Shown one piece after another: positions 26,054 through 34,234 of a stretch of DNA of 64,000 nt. Made by a program: the position numbers and the translations under genes. Below the pieces are notes generated by a model, which saw only the letters and a program-made list of their open reading frames with translations, made no database searches and was not told where the DNA came from. Numbering within the stretch: the stretch's first letter is position 1; the number at the start of each line of letters is the position of its first letter. Location of the stretch: positions 62,001 through 126,000 of the forward strand of contig JAZOTN010000033.1 in assembly GCA_045657665.1 (NCBI GenBank). Reading direction: 5' to 3'. This DNA is from RUG12461 sp045657665 (GTDB lineage Bacteria; Bacillota; Clostridia; Lachnospirales; Lachnospiraceae).

Positions 26054-27936
26054 AAAAGCATCTTTCCCGGATCGTATTTCAAAGGATGCTGATGTTGTTC
26101 ATCGGCTCCTTTTCCATACTGATGGCGATCACCATCATTTATTTTGTTTTGTATGGAAAAAATAAGATCGGGGAGGAAATGAAGACGTTTCTTACGCATT
26201 TCAGCGAGGAAACGTTTGATAACTATATGAGGGAATTAACTGAGGATTACGCTGAGGGAGTTGATAAGGGACTGACGGAAAAGGGCATTTCGTTTTTTGA
26301 TGATCCGAAGTTTCAGGTGAAATCAGCTGAAATGCTTGAAAGCGGCTGGTGCAGCGAATGGAATATCATTGATGAAAACGGGATCATTATTGCATCCAGC
26401 AAGGAAGACTATGTCGGATATGATATGCATTCCGGAGAGCAGTCCGCGGAGTTTTTATGTCTCCTGGAAGGTGCAGATTACTATTCCCAGGATTTTCGTG
26501 AGATCTCCTATGATAACAATACCAGGATGCTGTATGTAGGAGCGCCGGTTCACAGTATCGGTGGCTTTGTTCAAATGGGTTTTGATGAGGAGATGTATCA
26601 GGAGATCGTCAGGGATTCCGTGGTGGGACATATTGCCACATCCCATGTCGGGATTGACGGATACATGTTGTTTTTAAACGATGAGAATGAGGTGATCACC
26701 AGCTCGGGAAACAGATTTGACGGAGAAACACTGATTCTTTCAAAGAGCCTTGAGGATATAGCCTCTCAGGAAAAGGAGCAGTATGAGGATGTATTTGGGA
26801 TTAAAACCTATGTGGAGGTGATCCCGTACAAGGACTATTATGTTTTGGAAGGAATGCCGCTGAGCGAGGTTTATGCGCCTTATAACGTGACGCTTGTCAC
26901 ACTGGTCATGGTTTATGCCGCGGTTTTTGCCGTTCTGTTTCTTTTGATCCGCCATCTGATCAACAGTCAGGTCGTAAAAGGCGTATACAGTCTTGATGGA
27001 ACGCTTTCCAGGATTATGGGAGGGAATCTTGAGGAAAAAGCGGATTTCCGGAATTCCATAGAATTTGACGGCCTCTCTGACGGCATCAATCATACGGTGG
27101 GCCGCCTTAAGCAGATGATCAGCGAGGCGGAGAAAAAGATGGAGGAGGAGCTTGCATTTGCGAAGGAGATTCAGACTTCTGCGGTTCCAACACTCTTCCC
27201 GCCTTTCCCGGAAAAGGAGTCCTTTGGGCTTTATGCCCTGATGGATACGGCAAAGGCAGTGGGCGGTGATTTCTATGATTTCTTCCTGATCAACGACCAG
27301 ACGCTGGCTCTTGTGATCGCAGATGTGTCCGACAAAGGGATGCCGGCGGCGCTCTTTATGATGCGGGCGAAGACGCTCATCAAGACCTATGCGGAGCAGG
27401 GGCTTCCGGTGGAAGAGGTGGCATCGAAGGTAAACGCGGCGCTTTGTGAAGAAAACAGTGCACGTATGTTCGTGACGGCATGGATCGGGTTTTTGAATCT
27501 GGGAAGCGGCAATCTCAGCTTTGTACACGCAGGGCATACCAATCCGCTTATTTTTGGAAAAACAGGTGCCTGGTATCTCGACAGAAAGAAAAATGCCATG
27601 CTCGGAAGCTTTGATTATGCCGTATATGAAAGACAGGAAATGGAACTCCATCCCGGAGAAAGCCTGTTGCTGTATACAGATGGCGTGACGGAGGCGATGA
27701 ACCCGGAAGGGGAACTGTATGGAGAGCATCGTCTTTTAAAACTCGTCAGAAAGATCGAAAAGATCGGTGAAACGGATCGGAATCAGTATGCAGAAAGCCA
27801 GTGCCGCAGGGTATATGAGGATGTCAAGAACTTTGCAGGCAGTGCCGACCAGTCGGATGATATTACGCTGTTATGGTTTTATTTGGCGGAGACAGAGGAC
27901 GTTGGAGACAGGGGACGGTTCTGCGTCTCATTTTAA
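26050..27936 (+). CDS. RsbU/SpoIIE-type PP2C phosphatase with extracellular sensor
   Basis: 628 residues. TM1 about 12-34, extracellular Cache-like region about 35-279, TM2 about 280-302, HAMP 303-356, then a PPM-type phosphatase (about 380-612). Metal ligands are visible in AVGGDFYDF (Asp407/Asp410), IADVSDKGMPAALF (Asp425) and DDITLL. Such enzymes dephosphorylate STAS-domain anti-anti-sigma factors. The two STAS fusions at 31346 and 46540 are candidate substrates, by inference. The last codons and the stop come from a dispersed palindromic repeat, so the C-terminus (after LLWFYLAE) is probably not original. Confidence 0.92.
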   Translation: MKKHLSRIVFQRMLMLFIGSFSILMAITIIYFVLYGKNKIGEEMKTFLTHFSEETFDNYMRELTEDYAEGVDKGLTEKGISFFDDPKFQVKSAEMLESGWCSEWNIIDENGIIIASSKEDYVGYDMHSGEQSAEFLCLLEGADYYSQDFREISYDNNTRMLYVGAPVHSIGGFVQMGFDEEMYQEIVRDSVVGHIATSHVGIDGYMLFLNDENEVITSSGNRFDGETLILSKSLEDIASQEKEQYEDVFGIKTYVEVIPYKDYYVLEGMPLSEVYAPYNVTLVTLVMVYAAVFAVLFLLIRHLINSQVVKGVYSLDGTLSRIMGGNLEEKADFRNSIEFDGLSDGINHTVGRLKQMISEAEKKMEEELAFAKEIQTSAVPTLFPPFPEKESFGLYALMDTAKAVGGDFYDFFLINDQTLALVIADVSDKGMPAALFMMRAKTLIKTYAEQGLPVEEVASKVNAALCEENSARMFVTAWIGFLNLGSGNLSFVHAGHTNPLIFGKTGAWYLDRKKNAMLGSFDYAVYERQEMELHPGESLLLYTDGVTEAMNPEGELYGEHRLLKLVRKIEKIGETDRNQYAESQCRRVYEDVKNFAGSADQSDDITLLWFYLAETEDVGDRGRFCVSF

Positions 27937-27962
27937 AGAGACAAAGAACCGTATCCTGGCTC
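27904..27962. repeat. Dispersed GAGACAGGGGACGG palindrome, copy 1 (inverted pair)
   Basis: The left half (27904-27929) and inverted right half (27938-27962) match at 20 of 25 positions. The spacer holds the TAA of the upstream phosphatase gene. It lies between converging genes and may terminate both. It belongs to the family also found at 46349, 48036, 48128, 52616, 60239 and 61623. Confidence 0.8.
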
Positions 27963-27974
27963 AACAGAATCGTT

Positions 27975-28943
27975 TCATTGCCCTTCCACGACAAGGTTTG
28001 TACCATCACATATGGTCACAACATTACCGTCCATGGTGTCGTAGGAGTGGATGCCATACTCATCGAGCTTTTTTAAAAGCTTTTTATCCGGCTTCTCTTT
28101 GGAGGAAGTGCTGATGACGGAATCTTCGGGAGTTACCATTTCAAGCAGAGCCTGGATCTCTTTCTCGTAAGAGCCGTGGTGGGGAAGCTTGATCCAGTCG
28201 GCATCGAGATCATCTCCGCTGTTAACGATCTGCGTGATGCGGTCAGCCTCAATATCGCCTGTAAAAAGGAGCTTGTTCTCGCCGAAATCCACCATGCTTA
28301 CGAGAGACATGTTGTTGTCACGGTTGCTCTGATCTGCAAGAAGAGGGTCGGGATCCTCAGCCGGTAGCAGCCGGACGTTCAGATTGTCATATTGAAAGTC
28401 CACCGGATCGGTGCCAACGGTAATGACATTGTCGTGATGCTCCAGCTCTTCCATAAGGCCCGGATAATAGCGCTTTTCGCTTTCATAGTCCGGAATATAG
28501 ATCGTATCGACCGGATATTTTTGTAAAAGCTTTACTGCGCTGCCGATGTGATCCTGGTCATAATGGGTCAGGATCATATAGTCAATGGAGTCGATGGCAT
28601 TGTCACTGAGGAAAGAATCGATGGTATTATATTTTTCTTCAGTGCCTGTATCGATGATGCCTGTCGTGTCCTGGTATTGCAGAACGGCACAATCCGCTTT
28701 TCCGACATCAAGGTTTGTGACCACCAGATCGGAATAGGTGTCGTTTGGAACAGAGGCTTCTTCCTCACCTTCACCGCTGAGGATCGTGATGATATCCTCT
28801 TCCGGCTCTTCCGGAACCCCGGCATTTTCGAAGGAGGGCGAGAGGAGCCAGTAAAGTACAAAACCTGTAATCCCGGCGAGCACAAGGATGAGCAGAATAA
28901 TGTCTAACAATTTGGAGCGTTTTGAGTTTTTGCTTTCATTCAT
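27975..28943 (-). CDS. ComEC-like metallo-beta-lactamase fold hydrolase
   Basis: 322 residues. N-terminal TM (about 12-33), then an MBL domain like the C-terminal domain of ComEC: LDVGKADCAVLQY, IDTGT, LTHYDQDHIGSA (HxxxDH-type zinc site) and KLPHHGS. The catalytic domain would face the outside. Stand-alone ComEC-MBL proteins are proposed nucleases or lactamase-like hydrolases; substrate unknown. The start is placed at 28943 because AAAAGGA precedes it; a longer frame to 29015 lacks a ribosome site and a sensible N-terminus. Confidence 0.88.
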   Translation of the reverse strand: MNESKNSKRSKLLDIILLILVLAGITGFVLYWLLSPSFENAGVPEEPEEDIITILSGEGEEEASVPNDTYSDLVVTNLDVGKADCAVLQYQDTTGIIDTGTEEKYNTIDSFLSDNAIDSIDYMILTHYDQDHIGSAVKLLQKYPVDTIYIPDYESEKRYYPGLMEELEHHDNVITVGTDPVDFQYDNLNVRLLPAEDPDPLLADQSNRDNNMSLVSMVDFGENKLLFTGDIEADRITQIVNSGDDLDADWIKLPHHGSYEKEIQALLEMVTPEDSVISTSSKEKPDKKLLKKLDEYGIHSYDTMDGNVVTICDGTNLVVEGQ

Positions 28944-28979
28944 GATTTTTGATATCCTTTTCTGTTGAAGAATGTTTTT

Positions 28980-29009
28980 TTGCAAAGATTCTATTGTAAC
29001 TGTTATTAT
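28980..29009 (+). promoter_or_regulatory. Promoter for the DUF4956 gene
   Basis: TTGCAA (28980-28985), 18-base spacer, TATTAT (29004-29009) with TGT before it. The ATG is at 29034. Confidence 0.5.
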
Positions 29010-29033
29010 AACCAAAAAAGACAGGAGGTAGTT

Positions 29034-29735
29034 ATGAATTCAATCATGTCAAGCGTATTCGGTGCTACGGCAACGATCAGCATTCAGGGTGTGCTGCTCA
29101 GCGTTCTGCTGGCGTTCGCACTCGGGGCGGTACTCGGGAACATCTACTATTTTACGTCCACGTCCACAACCAAGGGCTTTGTGATCACGATTGCCCTGAT
29201 CCCGCCCGTTACCTGCGTGATCCTGCTGCTCATCTCGAAAAACTTCGGCGCCGGTCTTGCGGTGGCTGGTGCATTTGCTCTGATCAAATTCAAATCCGTT
29301 GCAGGAACCGCGAAGGAGATCGTGGCGTTGTTTATCAGCATCGGTGTTGGAATTGCCTGCGGCAGCGGGTTCCTGATGATCGCGCTCATTTCTTCGGTTG
29401 TCATTTATATTGTATTCTTTCTTTACTGCAAAGTGGGCATCTGGAAAACGAAAAAAGAATACAAACTGGTACGGTTTCTGTCCGTAGAGCCCACTGAGAA
29501 GACCGGCGGGATTGAAAGCGTGGAAGCAGCCATTGATAACTATATTGAAGCAAAAACCCTGATCGGAACAAAGTACGCGTTTTCTAAGGATCGCCAGAAA
29601 AAAACACTGCAGTATAAATACAGGGTTACGCTGAAATCCCTGGAGTCGGAACGCGAACTGATCGATCAGCTCGTGGATCTGAAGATGGTGTTTGATCTGA
29701 GCATTCCGGATAAAAAGAGGATCAACCAGCTATAA
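29034..29735 (+). CDS. DUF4956 membrane protein
   Basis: 233 residues. Four or five TM helices fill residues 15-140, with the family segment GLAVAGAFALIKFKSVAGTAKEI, and a cytoplasmic domain follows. DUF4956 proteins are usually encoded beside a VTC polyphosphate-polymerase-like protein and CotH, and their function is unsettled. Neither partner is present here, so this copy is an orphan. Start chosen at ATG 29034 after CAGGAGGT. Its end overlaps the converging HD-kinase gene by 6 bases. Confidence 0.88.
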   Translation: MNSIMSSVFGATATISIQGVLLSVLLAFALGAVLGNIYYFTSTSTTKGFVITIALIPPVTCVILLLISKNFGAGLAVAGAFALIKFKSVAGTAKEIVALFISIGVGIACGSGFLMIALISSVVIYIVFFLYCKVGIWKTKKEYKLVRFLSVEPTEKTGGIESVEAAIDNYIEAKTLIGTKYAFSKDRQKKTLQYKYRVTLKSLESERELIDQLVDLKMVFDLSIPDKKRINQL

Positions 29736-31199
29736 TTCCAGGCTGCTTACCCGAAGGATAAGCTCGCGCTCCTTTGCCAAAAGCCGCTGCAGACGTTCTT
29801 CCTTATGAGACAGGTCGGTTCTTTTTCTGTATTTACGGATCAGCCGTACATAACAGAGAAGGGCTGCCTTATCCGTGGCTTCCCGGATCGCTTCTTCTGT
29901 CAGGCCCTTAAAGTATTCCTTCATAAAGCAGTCAAAGAAGGAAAGCGCGGTATCGTAGGAGAAGCCCATAAATTGCCTGACTTTGTCCGGCTCTTCTTCG
30001 CCGATCGCCACATAGCTCATGTAGATGATGGAAAGGTCGAGCACCGGATGCCCGACGGACAGGCAGTCCAGATCGATCAGAACCGGCTCCGATCCATTCA
30101 TCAGAACATTCCCGGTATGAAAATCCCCGTGGACCAGGTGCTTTGTGGGCGGGAGTGAATCAATAAGGGTTTGGATCTTCGCAGCAAGCGCTTCGTCGAG
30201 GTATCCGATCCCTTCCGAGACCCAGGTTGTCATCATTTGAGACGCATCCTGGAAACAGTTTTCGTCGGTTTCCGTGCCGTGAATGGCATGCGCCACATCC
30301 GACATGATCTTTGCGTAACGGTCCACCTCTTCGGGGTGGGAGGTGATCAGAGCCGATACACTGGAAGAATCGATCAGCTCATACATGGTGCCGTAGCGGT
30401 TGCCGACCGCAACGATCCCGAAGGTTACGGCTGTCGGAAGGCCCAGCACAAATGCTTTTCGGGCAAGCATGACCTCGCGTTCCACATCTTTGTAGGTGTT
30501 GCTTTCGTTATAAACTTTGATGATCAGTTCATCATCATACCGGTACACGTCTCCCTTTGCACCGTGTCCTATGACGGAGCATCCCTCCACGGAAACCTCC
30601 CGGTATTTTCGATATCTGGTTTTTTCCGTATCAAAGGTGCCGGGCCAGAGGTAATTGATCTGTTTGATGAATTCCTTGTATGCGCCGGTCCGGTTCAGGT
30701 CATACTCGACATACTGTGCGACCGTCATGTAATACCAGCGGTGCATCATCGGATCGCTCTGATTGAAGGAGTTCCAGAGGTCTTTGCCCCGTTCGCCGTA
30801 AATGCGGGAGAGGGAACGGATATTGGACAGCTTGTCAGAAAGCCATAGCATTTTCACACCGATATCTTTGGAGTTTTTCAATACAAGAAGGGATTCCTCC
30901 TTGCGCCGCTTCCAGGTGAGTGATTTGTCCTCTCCGGGATATTTGTTCTCTGTTTCGGATTCCACCAGCGCTGCGATCCGGTCTCCGAACTTCTCCCGGA
31001 TGGCATCAAGCGTGGTGTCCGTATCCTCTACCACATCATGGAGAACACCTGCGGCCATGATCTCCTGATCATCCGTCATCGTGGCGATGATCTGTGCAAC
31101 CTCAAGAGGATGCAGGATATACGGGATGTTTTTCAATTTTCTTACCTTGCCCTCATGAAGGGTGGTAGCATAGATGATTGCTTCTTCCAGTATGTCCAT
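29730..31199 (-). CDS. RelA/SpoT-type HD hydrolase domain fused to a small-molecule kinase domain
   Basis: 489 residues. Residues 1-185 form an HD domain of the SpoT/MESH1 type: HPLEV, VLHDVVEDT (His54, Asp55), and WLSDKLSNIRS, the pattern of (p)ppGpp hydrolases. Residues about 205-440 are an aminoglycoside-phosphotransferase/choline-kinase fold with an intact site: Lys228 in IIKVY, HGDFHTGN (catalytic Asp359) and VLIDLD. This kinase resembles the C-terminal parts of the STAS fusions at 31346 and 46540. Start at ATG 31199 (MDILEEAIIYAT); a GTG at 31229 is an alternative. Confidence 0.88.
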   Translation of the reverse strand: MDILEEAIIYATTLHEGKVRKLKNIPYILHPLEVAQIIATMTDDQEIMAAGVLHDVVEDTDTTLDAIREKFGDRIAALVESETENKYPGEDKSLTWKRRKEESLLVLKNSKDIGVKMLWLSDKLSNIRSLSRIYGERGKDLWNSFNQSDPMMHRWYYMTVAQYVEYDLNRTGAYKEFIKQINYLWPGTFDTEKTRYRKYREVSVEGCSVIGHGAKGDVYRYDDELIIKVYNESNTYKDVEREVMLARKAFVLGLPTAVTFGIVAVGNRYGTMYELIDSSSVSALITSHPEEVDRYAKIMSDVAHAIHGTETDENCFQDASQMMTTWVSEGIGYLDEALAAKIQTLIDSLPPTKHLVHGDFHTGNVLMNGSEPVLIDLDCLSVGHPVLDLSIIYMSYVAIGEEEPDKVRQFMGFSYDTALSFFDCFMKEYFKGLTEEAIREATDKAALLCYVRLIRKYRKRTDLSHKEERLQRLLAKERELILRVSSLEL

Positions 31200-31290
31200 T
31201 GATTTCTCTGTTTTGCATCTGTGTGACACCGGTCTTTTGGTCCATTATAAACGAAAACTCTTCAGAACTGTATATCATTTTCGCAGCAAA

Positions 31291-31319
31291 ATTATATCAC
31301 TATTTTTGCCAGATTTGAA
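31291..31319 (-). promoter_or_regulatory. Promoter for the HD-kinase gene
   Basis: On the minus strand: TTCAAA (31314-31319), 17-base spacer, TATAAT (31291-31296) with TGA before it. It lies in the 146-base divergent gap next to the STAS-kinase gene. Confidence 0.6.
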
Positions 31320-31345
31320 CAGAAACGTGAAAGGAGATCAGAAAC

Positions 31346-32371
31346 GTGGAAGGTACAGAGATTCGATGGGAAGAAACAGAAAATGCGCTGCACGTTTTGC
31401 TCGCAGAGCGTATCGACGCAGCATCGCGGCAGGAGCTGGAAGATAAGTTTTCGAAGGCTCTTGACGGACGGGAGAATGTGTCCATTCTGATAAACGCGGA
31501 AAAGCTCAGTTACATTTCCAGCGCGGGGATCCGTGTGCTCGTGGGTCTTCGCAAGGTCAGCAGGGATATAAGGATCTTTCATGTTTCCCAGGAGATTTAT
31601 GACATTCTGAATGCGACGGGCATTACGGACATGCTTCCTGTGGAACGCCGTATCCGTGAGATAAACGTTCCTTCCGCGGATCTTCTCATCCGGGAAGAGT
31701 CAGATGGGGAGATCTATCGCTGGGAGGAGGATCTGGCGGTCAAGATTTATCGTGCCGGTGTATCTTTTGAAGAGGTACAGAGGAAATCCCTGCTGCTGGG
31801 CAAAGCGGCGTCATACGGTGTTCCTACGACTTCCGTTTATGAGATCGTTTCCTGCGGAGAAAAAACGGGAATGATCTACGAATATCCTTACGGCAAGACA
31901 CTGGAGGAGCTTTGGCTGATGCGCCCCGATCGTATGCAGGAAGAGATAGAGATGCTCTCGGAGCTTATGTATACGCTGCATCATCGTGTGATCGGGGAAG
32001 GGGATTTGCCGGATGTGTCAGAGCGGATGCTTTCCGAGCTGGAGGAAAACAGCACCCTTTCGGAGGATCAGAAAAAAAAGCTGACGGAGCTGGCAAAGAA
32101 CCATTCCGGTGGAGACGTCTTTGTATACGGGAATCTCCGCCTCGGAAACATTGTGCTTGACGAGGACAGGCTGGTGCTTCTCGATATGTCCCGCTGCGGC
32201 CGGGGAGATGCGATCCTTGACCTGCAGGCTGCTCTTTCCGCCATGAATGAGGATGGACATGCTTCATTCTGGAGGAATTTTTTTGTCCGGTACGCGGAAT
32301 TGATGGATCAAAAGGAGCGATCAATAGCGGAGGAGACACTGGACTCATCCTTAAAGACATGGTGGGATTAA
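31346..32371 (+). CDS. STAS domain fused to a kinase-like domain lacking the catalytic Asp (copy 1)
   Basis: 341 residues. Residues 1-105 are a STAS (anti-sigma-antagonist) domain with YISSAGIRVLV; Ser58/Ser59 are the candidate phosphosite. Residues about 112-335 resemble the kinase fold in the divergent gene. Lys133 (AVKIY) is kept, but the HGD motif reads YGN (261-263), so the catalytic base is Asn; the metal Asn268 and Asp280 remain. It is probably a pseudokinase or binding domain. GTG start with AAGGAG 9 bases upstream. Its paralog is at 46540. No anti-sigma kinase is nearby. Confidence 0.88.
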   Translation: MEGTEIRWEETENALHVLLAERIDAASRQELEDKFSKALDGRENVSILINAEKLSYISSAGIRVLVGLRKVSRDIRIFHVSQEIYDILNATGITDMLPVERRIREINVPSADLLIREESDGEIYRWEEDLAVKIYRAGVSFEEVQRKSLLLGKAASYGVPTTSVYEIVSCGEKTGMIYEYPYGKTLEELWLMRPDRMQEEIEMLSELMYTLHHRVIGEGDLPDVSERMLSELEENSTLSEDQKKKLTELAKNHSGGDVFVYGNLRLGNIVLDEDRLVLLDMSRCGRGDAILDLQAALSAMNEDGHASFWRNFFVRYAELMDQKERSIAEETLDSSLKTWWD

Positions 32372-32377
32372 GAAAAT

Positions 32378-33070
32378 ATGAAAAAGACAGAGCTTCATAA
32401 AAAACTGAAAGACCTTCAGGATCTGAAATATCGTGACATGCAGATCAGGATCATTCCTACGGTGGATCCGGAGTCGATCATAGGAGTCAGGACTCCGGAG
32501 CTGAAAGCGATCGCAAAGGAGATGTTAAGGTCCGGCGATCACCGGGATTTTCTGAAAGAACTTCCGCATGAATATTTCGAGGAAAACCAGCTGCACGCTT
32601 TTATCATATCCGGGATGAAGGCTCCGGACGTCTGCATGGAGGAACTGGAGACTTTCCTTCCTTTTATCGATAACTGGGCAACGTGTGATCAGTTGTCTCC
32701 GAAGATCTTTAAGAAGCATAAGGATATGTTGCTTACGCATATCAAAAAATGGATCGTATCGGAGGAAACCTATACCGTGAGATTCGGCACAGGTATGCTG
32801 ATGGAGCATTTTCTGGACGAAGATTTTGATCCCGGATATCCGGAGATGGTCGCAAAGATCAGAAGCGAGGAGTATTATATCAATATGATGATCGCATGGT
32901 ATTTTGCGACAGCTCTGGCGAAACAGTATGACCGGGTACTTCCGTACATAGAGGAAAAAAGGCTTGATGACTGGACGCACAATAAAACGATCCAGAAATG
33001 TATAGAAAGCTATCGGATACCGGATGAAAAAAAGGCATATCTGAAATCATTGAAAATCAGGCGTAAATAG
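32378..33070 (+). CDS. DNA alkylation repair protein (AlkD-like)
   Basis: 230 residues, all-helical HEAT-like repeats. The family signature near the start is GVRTPELKAIAKE, followed by NWATCDQLSPKIF and RFGTGMLMEHFL. AlkD-type enzymes excise bulky N3/N7-alkylpurines without base flipping; many clostridial relatives are untested. It starts 6 bases after the STAS-kinase gene and is probably cotranscribed. Confidence 0.9.
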   Translation: MKKTELHKKLKDLQDLKYRDMQIRIIPTVDPESIIGVRTPELKAIAKEMLRSGDHRDFLKELPHEYFEENQLHAFIISGMKAPDVCMEELETFLPFIDNWATCDQLSPKIFKKHKDMLLTHIKKWIVSEETYTVRFGTGMLMEHFLDEDFDPGYPEMVAKIRSEEYYINMMIAWYFATALAKQYDRVLPYIEEKRLDDWTHNKTIQKCIESYRIPDEKKAYLKSLKIRRK

Positions 33071-33096
33071 ATTTCGCTACAGGAGGCCCTTGATAT

Positions 33097-33915
33097 ATGG
33101 AGACAAAGATCACGGTCGTAGTTGATAATAAGGCAAATGACGGGATCCTTGGCGAATGGGGACTTTCCGTTCTGGTTCAGTATGCCGGGAAAAAGATCCT
33201 TCTGGATGCAGGGGGATCGGATCTGTTCCTTCGGAATATGCAAAAGCTCGGGATCGATGTGACCGATATCGATCATGCCGTGCTGAGCCATGCGCATTAT
33301 GATCACGCGAACGGCTTTCCGTCATTTCTGGATCAGAATAAAAAGGCAAAGCTGTATATACGGGATTGCACAGCGAATGACTGCTACGCGAAGAAATCGA
33401 TATTCAAAAAGTATATCGGGATCACGCGCAGGATGCTGAAAAAATATGCAGGCAGAATCGAGCGGGTTTCCGGCGACTATCAGCTTATGGACGGGATATG
33501 GATCATTCCGCATAAGACAAAGGGCTTGGAAAGCATCGGGAAAAGAGAACTGATGTACAGGAAAACCCCACACGGTTTTGTGCCGGATGATTTTTCACAT
33601 GAGCAGAGTCTTGTGCTGGATACGGATAAGGGACTTGTCATATTGAATTCCTGCTCCCATGGCGGCGCCGGAAACATCATAGGCGAGGTAAGAGCGACAT
33701 TCCCGGACAAAAAAGTATACGGTCTGATCGGCGGACTGCATCTTTTTAATAAGTCGGAGGCAGAGATCCGGGATGTCGCGGGGAAAATACGGGACACCGG
33801 GATTGAATATGTCTGCACGGGACATTGCACGAAAGACCGGGCGTTTGGGATTCTCAAAGAAGAGCTTGGAGATAAAGCAGAGCAGATGAAAGCGGGATAT
33901 CAGATCGTGATCTGA
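33097..33915 (+). CDS. MBL-fold metallohydrolase
   Basis: 272 residues. Zinc motif LSHAHYDHANGF, further ligands in NSCSHGGAGN and CTGHCT. The overall pattern matches the archaeal/bacterial MBL group annotated as methanopterin-biosynthesis-like or 7,8-dihydropterin hydrolases; the true substrate in Firmicutes is unknown. CAGGAGG precedes the ATG. It closes the small group that starts with the STAS-kinase gene. Confidence 0.88.
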   Translation: METKITVVVDNKANDGILGEWGLSVLVQYAGKKILLDAGGSDLFLRNMQKLGIDVTDIDHAVLSHAHYDHANGFPSFLDQNKKAKLYIRDCTANDCYAKKSIFKKYIGITRRMLKKYAGRIERVSGDYQLMDGIWIIPHKTKGLESIGKRELMYRKTPHGFVPDDFSHEQSLVLDTDKGLVILNSCSHGGAGNIIGEVRATFPDKKVYGLIGGLHLFNKSEAEIRDVAGKIRDTGIEYVCTGHCTKDRAFGILKEELGDKAEQMKAGYQIVI

Positions 33916-33950
33916 TGATTCAGCTTCCGGTAGCCGTTTTTCGGCGGATT

Positions 33951-33959
33951 TGTTATAAT
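33951..33959 (+). promoter_or_regulatory. Extended -10 promoter before the kinase operon
   Basis: TGT-TATAAT (33951-33959), weak -35. It is 41 bases upstream of ATG 34001 and would drive the small protein, the hybrid kinase and nspC. Confidence 0.55.
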
Positions 33960-34000
33960 GAATACCAGTAGGATCGGCTTTCTATTCAGGGGGTATCAGA

Positions 34001-34234
34001 ATGGATTTCCAGAAGATCGTTGACGGGATGCTTTCCCGCGAGTTTGTTCCCAACAGTGAATATACCCGTTATCTTACCAGGGATCTGAATTTTGAAACGG
34101 CCTGCTACCGTGCCGCCGTGCAGAAAAAATGTCTTCACTCCTATGCGCACCCGGATCGGATGGAGGTCTGGCTGAATATGAATTTTCTTCCGCTGATGGC
34201 GGATGAAGGGAATCCTTTCGCATCCAGAACATGA
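34001..34234 (+). CDS. Small protein of unknown function preceding the hybrid kinase
   Basis: 77 residues, no family recognised. It is soluble and mixed in charge, with Cys35 and Cys44. AGGGGGT precedes the ATG. Its stop overlaps the kinase start by four bases (ATGA), so expression is coupled and a role with the kinase is likely. Confidence 0.75.
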   Translation: MDFQKIVDGMLSREFVPNSEYTRYLTRDLNFETACYRAAVQKKCLHSYAHPDRMEVWLNMNFLPLMADEGNPFASRT

